64,000 nt of DNA, from IMG/VR virus record IMGVR_UViG_3300027899_000800, positions 1 through 64,000 of that record; one strand, 5' to 3'. This document shows positions 50,416-59,182 of the stretch, one piece after another. The notes beneath the pieces were generated by a model. It searched no databases. It was not told the origin of the DNA and saw only the letters and a list, made by a program, of their open reading frames with translations. How positions within the stretch are numbered: position 1 is the stretch's first letter; the number at the start of each line of letters is the position of its first letter. Both the position numbers and the translations under genes were made by a program. The stretch comes from a virus.

Positions 50416-51080
50416 ATATAATAGTAGCAATAGATGATACCCACCCAGAACAAAATTGGGGATGTGAAGGTGATCAATCAGTAGAGTATTTAAAAGAACT
50501 AAATAAGGAATTTGGATGTAAATTTGTTTTATTTACTCCTTCTAATTATCATAATAAGTATCCTTTATCACAGTATAAAGACTGGATTTATTATTGGCAA
50601 CAATATAACTGGATTGAACTAGCAGGGCATGGACATTACCATAAACGAACAATTATAGATCCAGGTTGTCGTGAATGTGAGTTTATAGAATTAGACTATA
50701 ACCAAGCTAAAGATAGATTAATAGAATGTTTACATGAATGGGATTCAACGGGTTATTCACCTACAGGATGGAGAATGCCAGGTTGGTTAGCAACACAAGG
50801 TAGTTTTGATGCTGTGAGTGAAGTATTTGATTATACAGCAATTCATACTCACCTTAATGATAATATGAAAGTAAATAATAAAATATTTAAAGGTGAAAGT
50901 TCAATTCATAATACAGAGTCAATAACAATGGTAGATGATACTATATATTTTCAATCTCATATATGGGGTGAATATAATAAAAACAATTGGACTGAAGATA
51001 ATTATGAAAATTTTAGACATATACTTTTATATTTAAAAGATAATTTTGAGTTGAATTTTAAATTATTTAATGAGTTATGA
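50412..51080 (+). CDS. Polysaccharide deacetylase-like (NodB fold)
   Basis: A 222-residue protein with motif 1 AIDDTHPE (two Asp, residues 7-9), motif 2 HGHYHKR (metal His pair, near 75) and motif 3 WRMPGWLA near 117. A later IHTH supplies a possible extra His. It would remove N-acetyl groups from amino sugars. No signal peptide, so it acts in the cytoplasm on precursors. Four-base overlaps tie it to its neighbours. Confidence 0.75.
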   Translation: MNIIVAIDDTHPEQNWGCEGDQSVEYLKELNKEFGCKFVLFTPSNYHNKYPLSQYKDWIYYWQQYNWIELAGHGHYHKRTIIDPGCRECEFIELDYNQAKDRLIECLHEWDSTGYSPTGWRMPGWLATQGSFDAVSEVFDYTAIHTHLNDNMKVNNKIFKGESSIHNTESITMVDDTIYFQSHIWGEYNKNNWTEDNYENFRHILLYLKDNFELNFKLFNEL

Positions 51081-51781
51081 AAATACAATTTATAATTATA
51101 GGGTGGCATTATTTTCCTGATTATATAAATGATCTTATTGAGTTAAAAACCAACAATGATAATGTTAATGTGTTCTGGGTTTGTAGAAAAGAACCACCTC
51201 AAATAGTTAAAGATAACTTTGATTGGAAAATATTTGATAATGTAGGTTTAGAATGGGGTGGTTATAATCAAGGAGCAAGTTACCTAACTTTAGATGATGA
51301 TGATGTTATATTTTTTACTCATGATGATATAATAATTAAGGATTGGAATTTTTTAAATATATGCTTATCAAATCTATCACAATTTAATATTATAGGTAAT
51401 GGATTGAATTATGGATTTAATTTAGATCCAAACGCTATCATAACACCTAACAACACTGAGGAAATTATACCTTATGGTTCTATTAATACTTGGTTAGATG
51501 TAGCTACTACTAAAGAATTATTTGATATACCACTTCATTGTAGAACAATTAGGGGTAGTTTTATATGTACAACTTATTCTAGTTTCAAACGCATAAATGG
51601 ATTTGATTATATTATTGATCCATATGATGGAAAGATGGTAGACTTACAATGGGCTAATATAATGGTTAATTTAAATGGATACAAATATACTAGGGTATTT
51701 GGTCACAATAAAATAGGATACTTATCTAATACTTATGCTGATTCAGATTTTATTTATGAGTTAGAAAGGGGAAAAATATGA
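51077..51781 (+). CDS. Putative GT-A glycosyltransferase
   Basis: A 234-residue protein with IIIGWHYFPDYIND at the start, EWGGYNQGASYL near 59 and FFTHDDIII near 80 as the likely metal site, then IRGSFICTTYSSFKRINGFD. It resembles the DUF616/GT2-like proteins found in surface loci. Overlaps both neighbours. Confidence 0.68.
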   Translation: MKIQFIIIGWHYFPDYINDLIELKTNNDNVNVFWVCRKEPPQIVKDNFDWKIFDNVGLEWGGYNQGASYLTLDDDDVIFFTHDDIIIKDWNFLNICLSNLSQFNIIGNGLNYGFNLDPNAIITPNNTEEIIPYGSINTWLDVATTKELFDIPLHCRTIRGSFICTTYSSFKRINGFDYIIDPYDGKMVDLQWANIMVNLNGYKYTRVFGHNKIGYLSNTYADSDFIYELERGKI

Positions 51782-52452
51782 TTGATATAGTTTGTACTTG
51801 TTATGATGTTAATGAATTTAAAACTCAAGCTGAATTCTATAATAAATTTAAGTTTGATTACCCAGTACATTTTATAACTAACTTTGAAGATGAAAACCAA
51901 ATCAAATCTATATCCCAAGAAACAGGCTTAAATATAAATTGGTTACAATACAACCCAGGTAAACATATGGGCGCTTTTGCTTTAGCTAGTTCAGCTAATG
52001 AATTATTAACCCATGATTATGTTTTACATTACCATGCTGATATGATGTTTAGAGATATAAATGATATAGATTGGATGGTTAAAGAATTTATTCAATCAAA
52101 TAAAAAATTAGCTGGCATACCTAGACAATGGATGTTTGATAATAATTATAATTTAATTGATAATAAAAGTTTACCAATTCGATCTGAGTTTTTCTTTATA
52201 ACTAAAGATTTATATAATAAAATATTCAATTTAGATAACTATAATGATATAGCTGATAAATGTATTAATAATGGACATCCATCATTACATTTTGAGCCTT
52301 TAATATATGCTGGTTTAGAATTAAATAAGATTGGAGTAGCAAAAGAAATTCATTATCTTGAGGGTATAAAAGAATTAAAAGATAAATATAAAGATAATTT
52401 AGTGTATTACAATACTATGTTTGAGAGAACAGGTATGTTACGTTTAAAATAA
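51778..52452 (+). CDS. Putative GT-A glycosyltransferase
   Basis: A 224-residue protein: IVCTCYDVNEFKTQAEFYN, GKHMGAFALASSANELL and the metal-site-like LHYHADMMFRD near 83-93. Fold and order resemble the previous gene and the GT2 at 53940, where FHADM also appears. Donor unknown. Confidence 0.68.
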   Translation: MIDIVCTCYDVNEFKTQAEFYNKFKFDYPVHFITNFEDENQIKSISQETGLNINWLQYNPGKHMGAFALASSANELLTHDYVLHYHADMMFRDINDIDWMVKEFIQSNKKLAGIPRQWMFDNNYNLIDNKSLPIRSEFFFITKDLYNKIFNLDNYNDIADKCINNGHPSLHFEPLIYAGLELNKIGVAKEIHYLEGIKELKDKYKDNLVYYNTMFERTGMLRLK

Positions 52453-52457
52453 ATTTT

Positions 52458-53321
52458 ATGAATATATTAATTACAGGAGGTGCTGGGTTTGTAGGCACTA
52501 ATTTAATTAAAGCTTTACTTAAACAAGGACATGATATTACTTCTGTAGACAATTACAACACAGGATTAGAATCAAACCATCAAGAAGGAGCCAAATATAT
52601 CAATTATGATATTAGGTATATTGATGATTATAGTTCATGGGGTAAATTTGATGTTGTATATCATTTAGCTGCTATAGCTAGGATACAACCATCATTTAAT
52701 AAACCAGAAGAATATTTTACTACTAATGCTAATGGTACTTTAAAATTAGCTAATTATTGTGTTAAAAATAATATACCAATTATATATGCTGGTAGTAGTT
52801 CTCATCATGCAGGTAAATTAACTAATCCTTATACGTTTAGTAAAGATATAGGAGAAGAAATACTTCAATTATTTGAAAATGTATATAAATTAAAATCAAC
52901 AATAGCTCGTTTCTATAATGTTTATGGGCCATACCAACTAAAAGAAGGTGGTTATACAACATTAATTGGTGCTTGGGAAAAGCAAATTGAAGAAGGAAAA
53001 CCATTAGTAATTTATGGAGATGGAAAAAAACGTAGAGATTTTACTCATGTTGAAGATATAGTTGAAGCATTAATATTAATTCTAGAAAAACAAAAATGGG
53101 GTTATATATTTGAACTAGGTAGAAATAAAAACCACTCAGTTAAAGAGATAGCTACTATGTTTGGGAAAGAAATTATATATGAAGATGATAAACCAGGAGA
53201 GGCGTTTGTAACATTATGTGAGGATAGATTAGCTAAAGAAATATTAAACTGGAATCCAAAACATAATATTGAAGATTATATAAAAAAATATCTAGATGGA
53301 AAACAACCAGATATATTCTAA
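52458..53321 (+). CDS. NAD-dependent sugar epimerase/dehydratase
   Basis: A 287-residue extended SDR (GalE/WbpP-like). ITGGAGFVGTNLIKAL binds NAD, YHLAAIARIQPS and YAGSSSHHAG follow, active-site YTFSK lies near residue 124-128, and FYNVYGPYQ and DFTHVEDIVEA are family hallmarks. The substrate is a UDP- or other NDP-sugar. Its last 26 nt overlap the next gene. Confidence 0.85.
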   Translation: MNILITGGAGFVGTNLIKALLKQGHDITSVDNYNTGLESNHQEGAKYINYDIRYIDDYSSWGKFDVVYHLAAIARIQPSFNKPEEYFTTNANGTLKLANYCVKNNIPIIYAGSSSHHAGKLTNPYTFSKDIGEEILQLFENVYKLKSTIARFYNVYGPYQLKEGGYTTLIGAWEKQIEEGKPLVIYGDGKKRRDFTHVEDIVEALILILEKQKWGYIFELGRNKNHSVKEIATMFGKEIIYEDDKPGEAFVTLCEDRLAKEILNWNPKHNIEDYIKKYLDGKQPDIF

Positions 53322-53940
53322 CGAATATAAATTTACAGAAACATGGTTTGACCATATGATCCCAGCATGGGAAAAGATATTCAATGATTATAAAATTCCT
53401 ATCCAATCAGTTTTAGAAATAGGATGTTATGAAGGTAGAGCTACAGTTTGGTTATGTGAAAATGTTTTAAATAATAATAATATAAATCATCATTATGATG
53501 TTGTTGATACATTTGGTGGTTCATTAGATGAATCAGGAATGGAAAAGACTAAAAAATTATTAGAACAAGATAATTTTATTGAAAATAATTTTAAACATAA
53601 TATTAATGTTGTAGCTAAAAAATATAATATTAATTTTTATCTTTATAAAGGTAAATCTCAAACAATATTACCTTCTTTTGAACCTATAGAAAAATATGAT
53701 TTTATTTATATAGATGCTTCTCACCGTGCTGATGATACTTTTGTAGATGCTTATTACGCTCACAAAATGTTAAAAAAAGGAGGTATAATAATATTTGATG
53801 ATTATGGATGGGGAGATCCTAAAAATACTCATCAAGTAAATTCTCCAAAATTAGGAGTAGATGTTTTTAATTGGATGTATAATGACAAATATCAAATTTT
53901 ACTTGAAGGATATCAAGTTGGATTAATAAAAATAGAATAA
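53296..53940 (+). CDS. SAM-dependent methyltransferase (type 24-like)
   Basis: A 214-residue protein: VLEIGCYEGRATVWL (SAM loop near 39-53), YDFIYIDASHRADDTFVDAYYAHKMLKKGGIIIFDDYGW (near 133-171). These are the DASH and DDY motifs of methyltransferase-24. Likely a sugar methylase in island 2. It overlaps the epimerase by 26 nt. Confidence 0.82.
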   Translation: MENNQIYSNEYKFTETWFDHMIPAWEKIFNDYKIPIQSVLEIGCYEGRATVWLCENVLNNNNINHHYDVVDTFGGSLDESGMEKTKKLLEQDNFIENNFKHNINVVAKKYNINFYLYKGKSQTILPSFEPIEKYDFIYIDASHRADDTFVDAYYAHKMLKKGGIIIFDDYGWGDPKNTHQVNSPKLGVDVFNWMYNDKYQILLEGYQVGLIKIE

Positions 53941-55127
53941 TGGAAAAAATAACTTTTGTATTACCTAGTAGAAATAATTTAGAATTTCTTCAATTAGCAT
54001 ATAAATCAATTCGTAATTTATTAACTAAACATGAAATACTTATATTAGATGATGCTAGTGAAGATGGAACTCAAGAATGGATTAAATCAATAAACGATGA
54101 AGACTTACTCACTTTTCGCAACCCAGGACCAGATCGTATTGGTATTGTCGGCATGTTCGATCGAGGTATCGAAATGGCTAGGACAGAAATTATATTTGCT
54201 TTCCATGCAGATATGGTAGCTGGGCCTAATTTAGATGTTAATATACTAAAACATTTAAAACCAGGTACAGTAGTTAGTGCTACTAGAATTGAACCACCAT
54301 TACATCCACCCGGTCCAGAAAAAATAACTCAAGATTGGGGTGATGAAGTTGATCAATTTGATTTTAATGCCGCTATGAATGCTATAGGATTTTTTGAAAG
54401 ACAAAATAAAGATAAAGTAACTGAAGGTATATTTGCTCCATGGTGTATGTATAAGGCAGATTATTTAGCTGTTGGAGGACATGATGAATTATTTGCTCCT
54501 CAATCAAAAGAGGATAGTGATTTATTTAATCGTTTTGTTTTAAAAGGATATAAAGTAATTCAATCATGGGATGGTTTAGTTTATCATTTCACTAGTAGAG
54601 GAAGTAGGTTTAATAAATATGCTGGAGGTGCTGCTGGTAAGAATAGTGAGGAATGGCTTTATACTACAACTAAAAATGCTAGAAATTTTATTCGCAAGTG
54701 GGGGCATTTTATTAAACATGATGCTTATATGAAACCAATTATACCTCATAAGTATGATATTGGTTTTGTAGTTGATAATTGTAATTTACAATTAATGGCT
54801 GCTTTGGAACCATGGTGTAATATTTTATACACTGATGATGAATTAGGTATTAATGAAGTTGCTTATTATGAACAAGAACAACCACACACTAAAATTGATC
54901 TTAAAAGTAAAATTAAAGTAATAAAACATACTGTACCTAATAATGATATTGTAGTTGAATTTAATGGTAAATTATTAACTCAAGAATCATTTAATATATT
55001 AACTCAACTACCAGAAATAATAGCTGAGTCAGGTGAAATAGGTACATTTGAATTAGATATATTTAAAATAACAATTAATAATTTAGAAACATACGAACAT
55101 AATTTAATTCATATTTATAACAAATAG
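53940..55127 (+). CDS. Glycosyltransferase family 2 with C-terminal extension
   Basis: A 395-residue protein. The GT2 core shows FVLPSRNNLEFLQLAYKSI, LDDASEDGTQEW near 37-48, FAFHADMVAG near 88 and PQSKEDSDLFNRF near 182. About 120 extra residues follow (IGFVVDNCNLQLMAALEPW onwards), of unknown role. It closes the island and has the one-base stop/start overlap with the methyltransferase. Confidence 0.82.
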   Translation: MEKITFVLPSRNNLEFLQLAYKSIRNLLTKHEILILDDASEDGTQEWIKSINDEDLLTFRNPGPDRIGIVGMFDRGIEMARTEIIFAFHADMVAGPNLDVNILKHLKPGTVVSATRIEPPLHPPGPEKITQDWGDEVDQFDFNAAMNAIGFFERQNKDKVTEGIFAPWCMYKADYLAVGGHDELFAPQSKEDSDLFNRFVLKGYKVIQSWDGLVYHFTSRGSRFNKYAGGAAGKNSEEWLYTTTKNARNFIRKWGHFIKHDAYMKPIIPHKYDIGFVVDNCNLQLMAALEPWCNILYTDDELGINEVAYYEQEQPHTKIDLKSKIKVIKHTVPNNDIVVEFNGKLLTQESFNILTQLPEIIAESGEIGTFELDIFKITINNLETYEHNLIHIYNK

Positions 55128-55132
55128 ATCGT

Positions 55133-55453
55133 ATGGCTAAAAAATCAACTAGAACAGTACCTAAAATGGTATTGTCAATTATAGGTGAAGGAACACCAGA
55201 CGCTAAAGCATTATGTGATAATGAAATATTTTCTAGAGCTGTTTATGTTGAAGCAGTAGAAGGTATTAAAGATGCTATTAAGAATAGAGCTAAAACAGCC
55301 ATATTATTTGAATTAGGTAAAAGTGAATACTATGTTGAATTAGACAAATCAGAATGGAAACAAGCACTTCAATCATGTATGGATATGTATATTGAAAAAG
55401 AATTATATGAAAGATGTAGTGATATAAAAATACTAATTGATAAAATAAAGTAA
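55133..55453 (+). CDS. Hypothetical protein, paralogue of the 59183 gene
   Basis: A 106-residue helical protein. The C-terminal half aligns by eye with the protein at 59183: IKxAxxxR, then a strand, then a D-(K/R)-x-x-W-x-x-(A/S)-L-x-(S/T)-C helix and E-x-(E/D)-(L/M)-(Y/F)-E-(R/E)-C. Probably a small conserved phage family. It starts 5 nt after the glycan island. Confidence 0.65.
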   Translation: MAKKSTRTVPKMVLSIIGEGTPDAKALCDNEIFSRAVYVEAVEGIKDAIKNRAKTAILFELGKSEYYVELDKSEWKQALQSCMDMYIEKELYERCSDIKILIDKIK

Positions 55454-55454
55454 T

Positions 55455-55862
55455 ATGAATGATAGTTATGATGATATTAAGAAAGCAGTTGATAGTATTC
55501 TTAAAATAAATTCAACAGTTAAAAGAAAGAAGAAAGCATATATTGAGAAACAAAAAGATTTATTTACTAGTATTATAATGGCATTACATGCTACTCAAGC
55601 TAGAACTAATCTAGCTAATGCTGAAATGAAACTTGATTTTAGTACTTATGATGAGTTATTCCTACAAATAATAGACTCACTTATACTACTCCATTTTGGA
55701 AAAGAAGGATATGAAGTAATTAGTTTTTACATGTATGAAAAACTTAACCCAGATGGTTCAGTGAATGAATTATTTGATGATGAAGATAAAGTAGTTCCAT
55801 CTGATACACCTGAAGACATTTGGAACATATTAATGAAATTGAAATTAGACAATGAAAAATAA
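55455..55862 (+). CDS. Hypothetical phage protein, 135 residues
   Basis: A mostly helical protein with a conserved-looking FYMYEKLNPDGS and PEDIWNILMKLK end. Similar short proteins occur in many phages but without known role. Its stop runs into the AAAAC repeat tract. Confidence 0.65.
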   Translation: MNDSYDDIKKAVDSILKINSTVKRKKKAYIEKQKDLFTSIIMALHATQARTNLANAEMKLDFSTYDELFLQIIDSLILLHFGKEGYEVISFYMYEKLNPDGSVNELFDDEDKVVPSDTPEDIWNILMKLKLDNEK

Positions 55863-55899
55863 AACAAAACAAAACAAAACAAAACAAAACAAAACAAAA
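55859..55899 (+). repeat. AAAAC pentanucleotide tandem repeat
   Basis: Seven tandem AAAAC units run from 55861 to 55895, followed by AAAAT whose ATG is the start of the next gene. The tract therefore forms the entire leader, with no spacing left for a normal promoter or SD site. Pentamer tracts are prone to slipped-strand change. Confidence 0.85.
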
Positions 55900-56591
55900 T
55901 GAAAAAAATCACACTCATAGTAGTTAGTCTACTAACAATGTTATTTAGTTGTAACATAAAAACTGAAACAGTTGAAAGCATTAAATCTGACACAGCAGTA
56001 AAAATTCACCAAGGATCTTTTGCCTTCTGTGGCGCGTCAGCAGCAATTCCAACTGGAAAAAAGATTGTTGTTCAAGGAGTAGTATATGATGAAGGATGTG
56101 CTATATGTCCTGTATTAACAGGACCATCTATTTCTAATTTAGCAATGAAAGGAGATAGTGGAACTTATGGAAGGTTTAATGTGAATGAAAATTTTCAAAC
56201 ACCTGATGGAACTGATAATACAGTTTGGTCTTTATTTTGGTATTATGATTCAACAACTACAGTACCACAATTTAATCCAGCATCTAAGGAGTGGGAATTA
56301 TTACCACCTGTAAATCGTTCATTTATTATAAACTTTGACTCTCCAACCACAAGTGAAAGTAATATGTTTGCAATGCCTGGTATTATCTTTGATACAACAT
56401 CTACTGGTATTGTATTAGCAAAAGTATATGGGCCACTTAATGAAGCAGCAGTTCCATTACGTTTCGCTGCTCCAGTTAAGGAAGGAATGACATCTGTAAC
56501 TGCGGCTAAAGAAGGATTTCCGTACCCTGTAGGAACACCAATTCCAGTTAGTGAATTAAGTAAGGAACTTCAAAAAGAAGAAAAAAAATAA
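55899..56591 (+). CDS. Lipoprotein, 230 residues
   Basis: Signal peptide (MKKITLIVVSLLTMLFSC) with the lipobox Cys at 18. The mature part has a CGASAAIPTG motif, CAICPVLTG and a predominantly beta pattern with PPVNRSFIINFDSP. A Bacteroidota-type surface lipoprotein of unknown role. Translation begins directly at the end of the AAAAC repeat. Confidence 0.75.
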   Translation: MKKITLIVVSLLTMLFSCNIKTETVESIKSDTAVKIHQGSFAFCGASAAIPTGKKIVVQGVVYDEGCAICPVLTGPSISNLAMKGDSGTYGRFNVNENFQTPDGTDNTVWSLFWYYDSTTTVPQFNPASKEWELLPPVNRSFIINFDSPTTSESNMFAMPGIIFDTTSTGIVLAKVYGPLNEAAVPLRFAAPVKEGMTSVTAAKEGFPYPVGTPIPVSELSKELQKEEKK

Positions 56592-57233
56592 ATGCTACCA
56601 AAACCATTATCTAAAGCTGATATAGAAAGATCAATGGCTATGACTAAATCAAATCGAGCCGGTGCTAGATATCTGCATGTTAGTTATATTCATTATAAGA
56701 AATGGGCTAAGAATTATAAAACAGATGATAATGATCCTAACTCACTTACCTTATTTGACGCCCATAAAAATCAATCAGGTAAAGGTATAGCTAAATTTCT
56801 AACTAATAAAGGTAAAGAACCAGCATTAAAAGATATTATTGAAGGTAGAGTACCTATTGATTCATATACGCCTGAGAAATTAAAAAATAGATTAATACAA
56901 GAAAGTTATTTACAAGAATGTTGTGCCAAATGTCAATTCGCTGAGCGTAGGGTCGTTGATTATAAAGTACCTTTAGTACTTAATTTTAAGGACGGAAATA
57001 AGAAAAATTGGACATTGGATAATTTAGAGTTGTTATGTTACAATCATTATTTCTTATATGTTGGAAATATATTCACTGATAAACAAGTACAACATTTAGA
57101 AGATTATAACCCATCAACATTTGAATCTAAAGTTGATTGGGAAATGGATGCCTATTATAAAGAACATTTACAACAATTAGGAGTAATTGAACATGATGAT
57201 GATTTAGGTAGTGAATTTATCTCTAAAATATGA
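56592..57233 (+). CDS. HNH-like protein with degenerate catalytic site
   Basis: A 213-residue protein with the same layout as the 33115 HNH gene: N-terminal helix-turn-helix (NRAGARYLHVSYIHYKKWA), the linker NQSGKGI, then a zinc-finger core (CCAKCQFAERRVVDYKVPLVLNFKDGN-KKNWTLDNLELLCYNHYF). Where active HNH enzymes have HLDHIDG, this has VLNFKDG, so the general-base His pair is lost. The metal-site Cys and final His remain. Probably a DNA-binding relic or repurposed regulator. Confidence 0.75.
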   Translation: MLPKPLSKADIERSMAMTKSNRAGARYLHVSYIHYKKWAKNYKTDDNDPNSLTLFDAHKNQSGKGIAKFLTNKGKEPALKDIIEGRVPIDSYTPEKLKNRLIQESYLQECCAKCQFAERRVVDYKVPLVLNFKDGNKKNWTLDNLELLCYNHYFLYVGNIFTDKQVQHLEDYNPSTFESKVDWEMDAYYKEHLQQLGVIEHDDDLGSEFISKI

Positions 57234-57269
57234 CCTAAATTAAGTCAGTATATTTAGTTATAAATAAAA
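57230..57269 (+). promoter_or_regulatory. Phage promoter, TTGACC-like class
   Basis: ATGACC at 57230-57235 (overlapping the previous stop), 13 nt, TATATTTA from 57249, then GTTATAAATAAAAATTAAGGTTATG. A near-perfect class member. Confidence 0.7.
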
Positions 57270-57278
57270 ATTAAGGTT

Positions 57279-57710
57279 ATGTTATGGACAGTTAAAAAAA
57301 TGTTCACGAATGGAACAGTCATAAATGAAATAGTTAGTTCAACAGAACCACTTGTTGTTTATCCTAAACGAGACGGAATCATGTCTAGTTATGCTAGTAG
57401 ATTCAAATATGAAATTGAACATCATTTGCCTCCAACCATTTATAAATCAGATAAAGACAATAAAACATATCTAGTTCCAATGTGGATGGAAGTTCATCCC
57501 GATACAACATTTGATGATGTAGTTTGGATTAGACCAAAACAGAAAAAAATAATTGAACATATTGAAGGTTCAGTTGGTAAGTATAAAACAACATATGATC
57601 CAAATAAAAACACTTATAAATGTACATGTATGGGATTTTGGAGAAGTAAAGGTAATTGTAAACATGTTAAGGCATTAAGAGAGAAAAATTTGGTTACTAA
57701 AGTTAAGTAA
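57279..57710 (+). CDS. SWIM zinc-finger-like protein
   Basis: A 143-residue protein. The C-terminal KYKTTYDPNKNTYKCTCMGFWRSKGNCKHVKALRE has the CxC...CxH SWIM pattern, which binds zinc and often DNA or protein. The N-terminal half is a small beta domain with VYPKRDGIMSSYA. Driven by its own promoter. Confidence 0.72.
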   Translation: MLWTVKKMFTNGTVINEIVSSTEPLVVYPKRDGIMSSYASRFKYEIEHHLPPTIYKSDKDNKTYLVPMWMEVHPDTTFDDVVWIRPKQKKIIEHIEGSVGKYKTTYDPNKNTYKCTCMGFWRSKGNCKHVKALREKNLVTKVK

Positions 57711-57724
57711 ACTATATTTAATAT

Positions 57725-58042
57725 ATGGCTAGAGTAAACAATAAACAAGGTCAATATCATATAGGAGCAGGACAACACCTTACTATTAAATCATCTTATA
57801 TTGTTCAAATGAAAGATAATTTAATGTTGTTTACTGGGAATACAACTGATCCAGTGATAGAAGTATCTATTGATATTAAAGCTGATTTTGAAAAAATACC
57901 TGTTGAATGGCATCAAACATTAATACAAATGATGATGGTTAGGTATGGAGGTGTTATTAGATGTGATGACAATACAAAACCATTTACTGTGCCGTTTAAA
58001 ACAAAACGTAAATGGTATAACTTTTTAAAAATTTTTAGATAA
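57725..58042 (+). CDS. Hypothetical protein, 105 residues
   Basis: An alpha/beta protein with a basic C-terminus (FKTKRKWYNFLKIFR) and a central DIKADFEKIP-x-EWHQTLIQMMM helix. It starts 14 nt after the SWIM gene and ends one base before the thioredoxin gene. Unknown. Confidence 0.6.
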   Translation: MARVNNKQGQYHIGAGQHLTIKSSYIVQMKDNLMLFTGNTTDPVIEVSIDIKADFEKIPVEWHQTLIQMMMVRYGGVIRCDDNTKPFTVPFKTKRKWYNFLKIFR

Positions 58043-58043
58043 T

Positions 58044-58301
58044 ATGTTAACAATTAAGTATTTTACAGCAACATGGTGTGGTCCATGTAAGATGTTTGGC
58101 CCAACATTTGACTCAGTGATGAATGAGACTGGAGTTAATTTTAATAAAATAGATGTAGACACTAATAAAGAATTAACTGCTAAATATATGGTATCAAGTG
58201 TTCCAACTATTATATTTGAAGTAGGTGAAAATGTTGTATATCGTCAATCTGGAGTAATGAGTCGTGGTCAATTGATTAGTACTATTCAGAAATTTAGCTA
58301 G
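58044..58301 (+). CDS. Thioredoxin
   Basis: An 85-residue thioredoxin fold with active site WCGPCK (C12, C15), D37-like VDTNKELTAKY and the cis-Pro SSVPTIIF. It is shorter than E. coli TrxA (109) because the first strand is missing, as in many phage thioredoxins. It may reduce NrdJ or other phage enzymes. Confidence 0.9.
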   Translation: MLTIKYFTATWCGPCKMFGPTFDSVMNETGVNFNKIDVDTNKELTAKYMVSSVPTIIFEVGENVVYRQSGVMSRGQLISTIQKFS

Positions 58302-58302
58302 T

Positions 58303-58341
58303 TTGACCTCGGTTTATACGTTAAATTTATTGTATAATAAA
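58303..58341 (+). promoter_or_regulatory. Phage promoter, TTGACC-N13 class
   Basis: TTGACC at 58303-58308, 13 nt, TAAATTTA from 58322, then a TATAATAAAAATT leader to the DUF932 gene. Confidence 0.68.
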
Positions 58342-58352
58342 AATTAAAAATT

Positions 58353-59141
58353 ATGAGTAACGTATTCACAGAATTGACCATGGAGCAGGTCAAACAAGCA
58401 GCTCCGAGTATTTTTCAGACAAAACAGAAAGCTAACCTAAGTGAACATTACGTTCATATTCCGACCGACAGAGTAATAAATGATATGATGTCGTTGGGTT
58501 GGAAACCGTGCCAAGCGGTTGAGATTAAAGCTCGTAAAAAATCTACTAAAGGTTATCAACGACACATGATTAAGTTTTTTAATCCGGACATTGTAATTGA
58601 AGGTGTTAATGGAGATGATGTATTTCCACAAATATTATTAACAAATAGTCATGATGGATTAAGCTCATTTAAGTTTCAAATTGGGTTATTTAGATTAGTA
58701 TGTTCAAATGGATTGGTAGTTATGGACACTAGTTATGGTGATTTTAAATTACGCCATATGGGATATACATTTGCTGAATTAACTGAAAAGATTAATGAAG
58801 CAGTTGGATCGTTTCCAGGACTAGTTGAAAAAATTAACAAATTTCAAAATATTGAATTAAGTGATAAACAAGTAACTAAATTTGCTGAAAAAGCATCTAA
58901 AGTTAGGTTTGGTGAAGGTGTTAAAGTTGATTTGAATGAATTACTAGTAGCTGAACGTAAAGCTGATGAGGGTAATAATTTATGGGTTGTGTTTAATAGA
59001 GTGCAAGAAAAATTAATCAGCGGCGGCTGTAGTTATATGAATGGAGCTAAGACGCGTAAAGCTAGAGCGGTTAAGAATTTTAGCCAGGATTTGAAGATTA
59101 ATGAGGCGTTATGGGAATTGGCTGAGGAGTTTGTTAAATAA
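58353..59141 (+). CDS. DUF932 protein
   Basis: A 262-residue protein of the DUF932 family common on phages and plasmids. Seen are HIPTDRVINDMMSLGW, ILLTNSHDGLSSFKFQIGLFRLVCSNGLVV and the helical C-terminal half. Function is not established. Base composition is more GC-rich here than in its neighbours, especially near the start and end, which may reflect recent arrival. Own TTGACC promoter. Confidence 0.8.
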   Translation: MSNVFTELTMEQVKQAAPSIFQTKQKANLSEHYVHIPTDRVINDMMSLGWKPCQAVEIKARKKSTKGYQRHMIKFFNPDIVIEGVNGDDVFPQILLTNSHDGLSSFKFQIGLFRLVCSNGLVVMDTSYGDFKLRHMGYTFAELTEKINEAVGSFPGLVEKINKFQNIELSDKQVTKFAEKASKVRFGEGVKVDLNELLVAERKADEGNNLWVVFNRVQEKLISGGCSYMNGAKTRKARAVKNFSQDLKINEALWELAEEFVK

Positions 59142-59182
59142 ACACTCCGCTTCATCTGGTATATTTATATCAAATACTAACT

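Noticed and set aside
55859-55899. CRISPR array
   Set aside because: Five-base direct repeats without spacers; a microsatellite, not CRISPR. No other direct repeats with regular spacers were seen.
55727-55993. Minus-strand open frame of 88 codons
   Set aside because: Crosses the AAAAC tract and translates it as a low-complexity FVLF repeat; overlaps two + strand genes.
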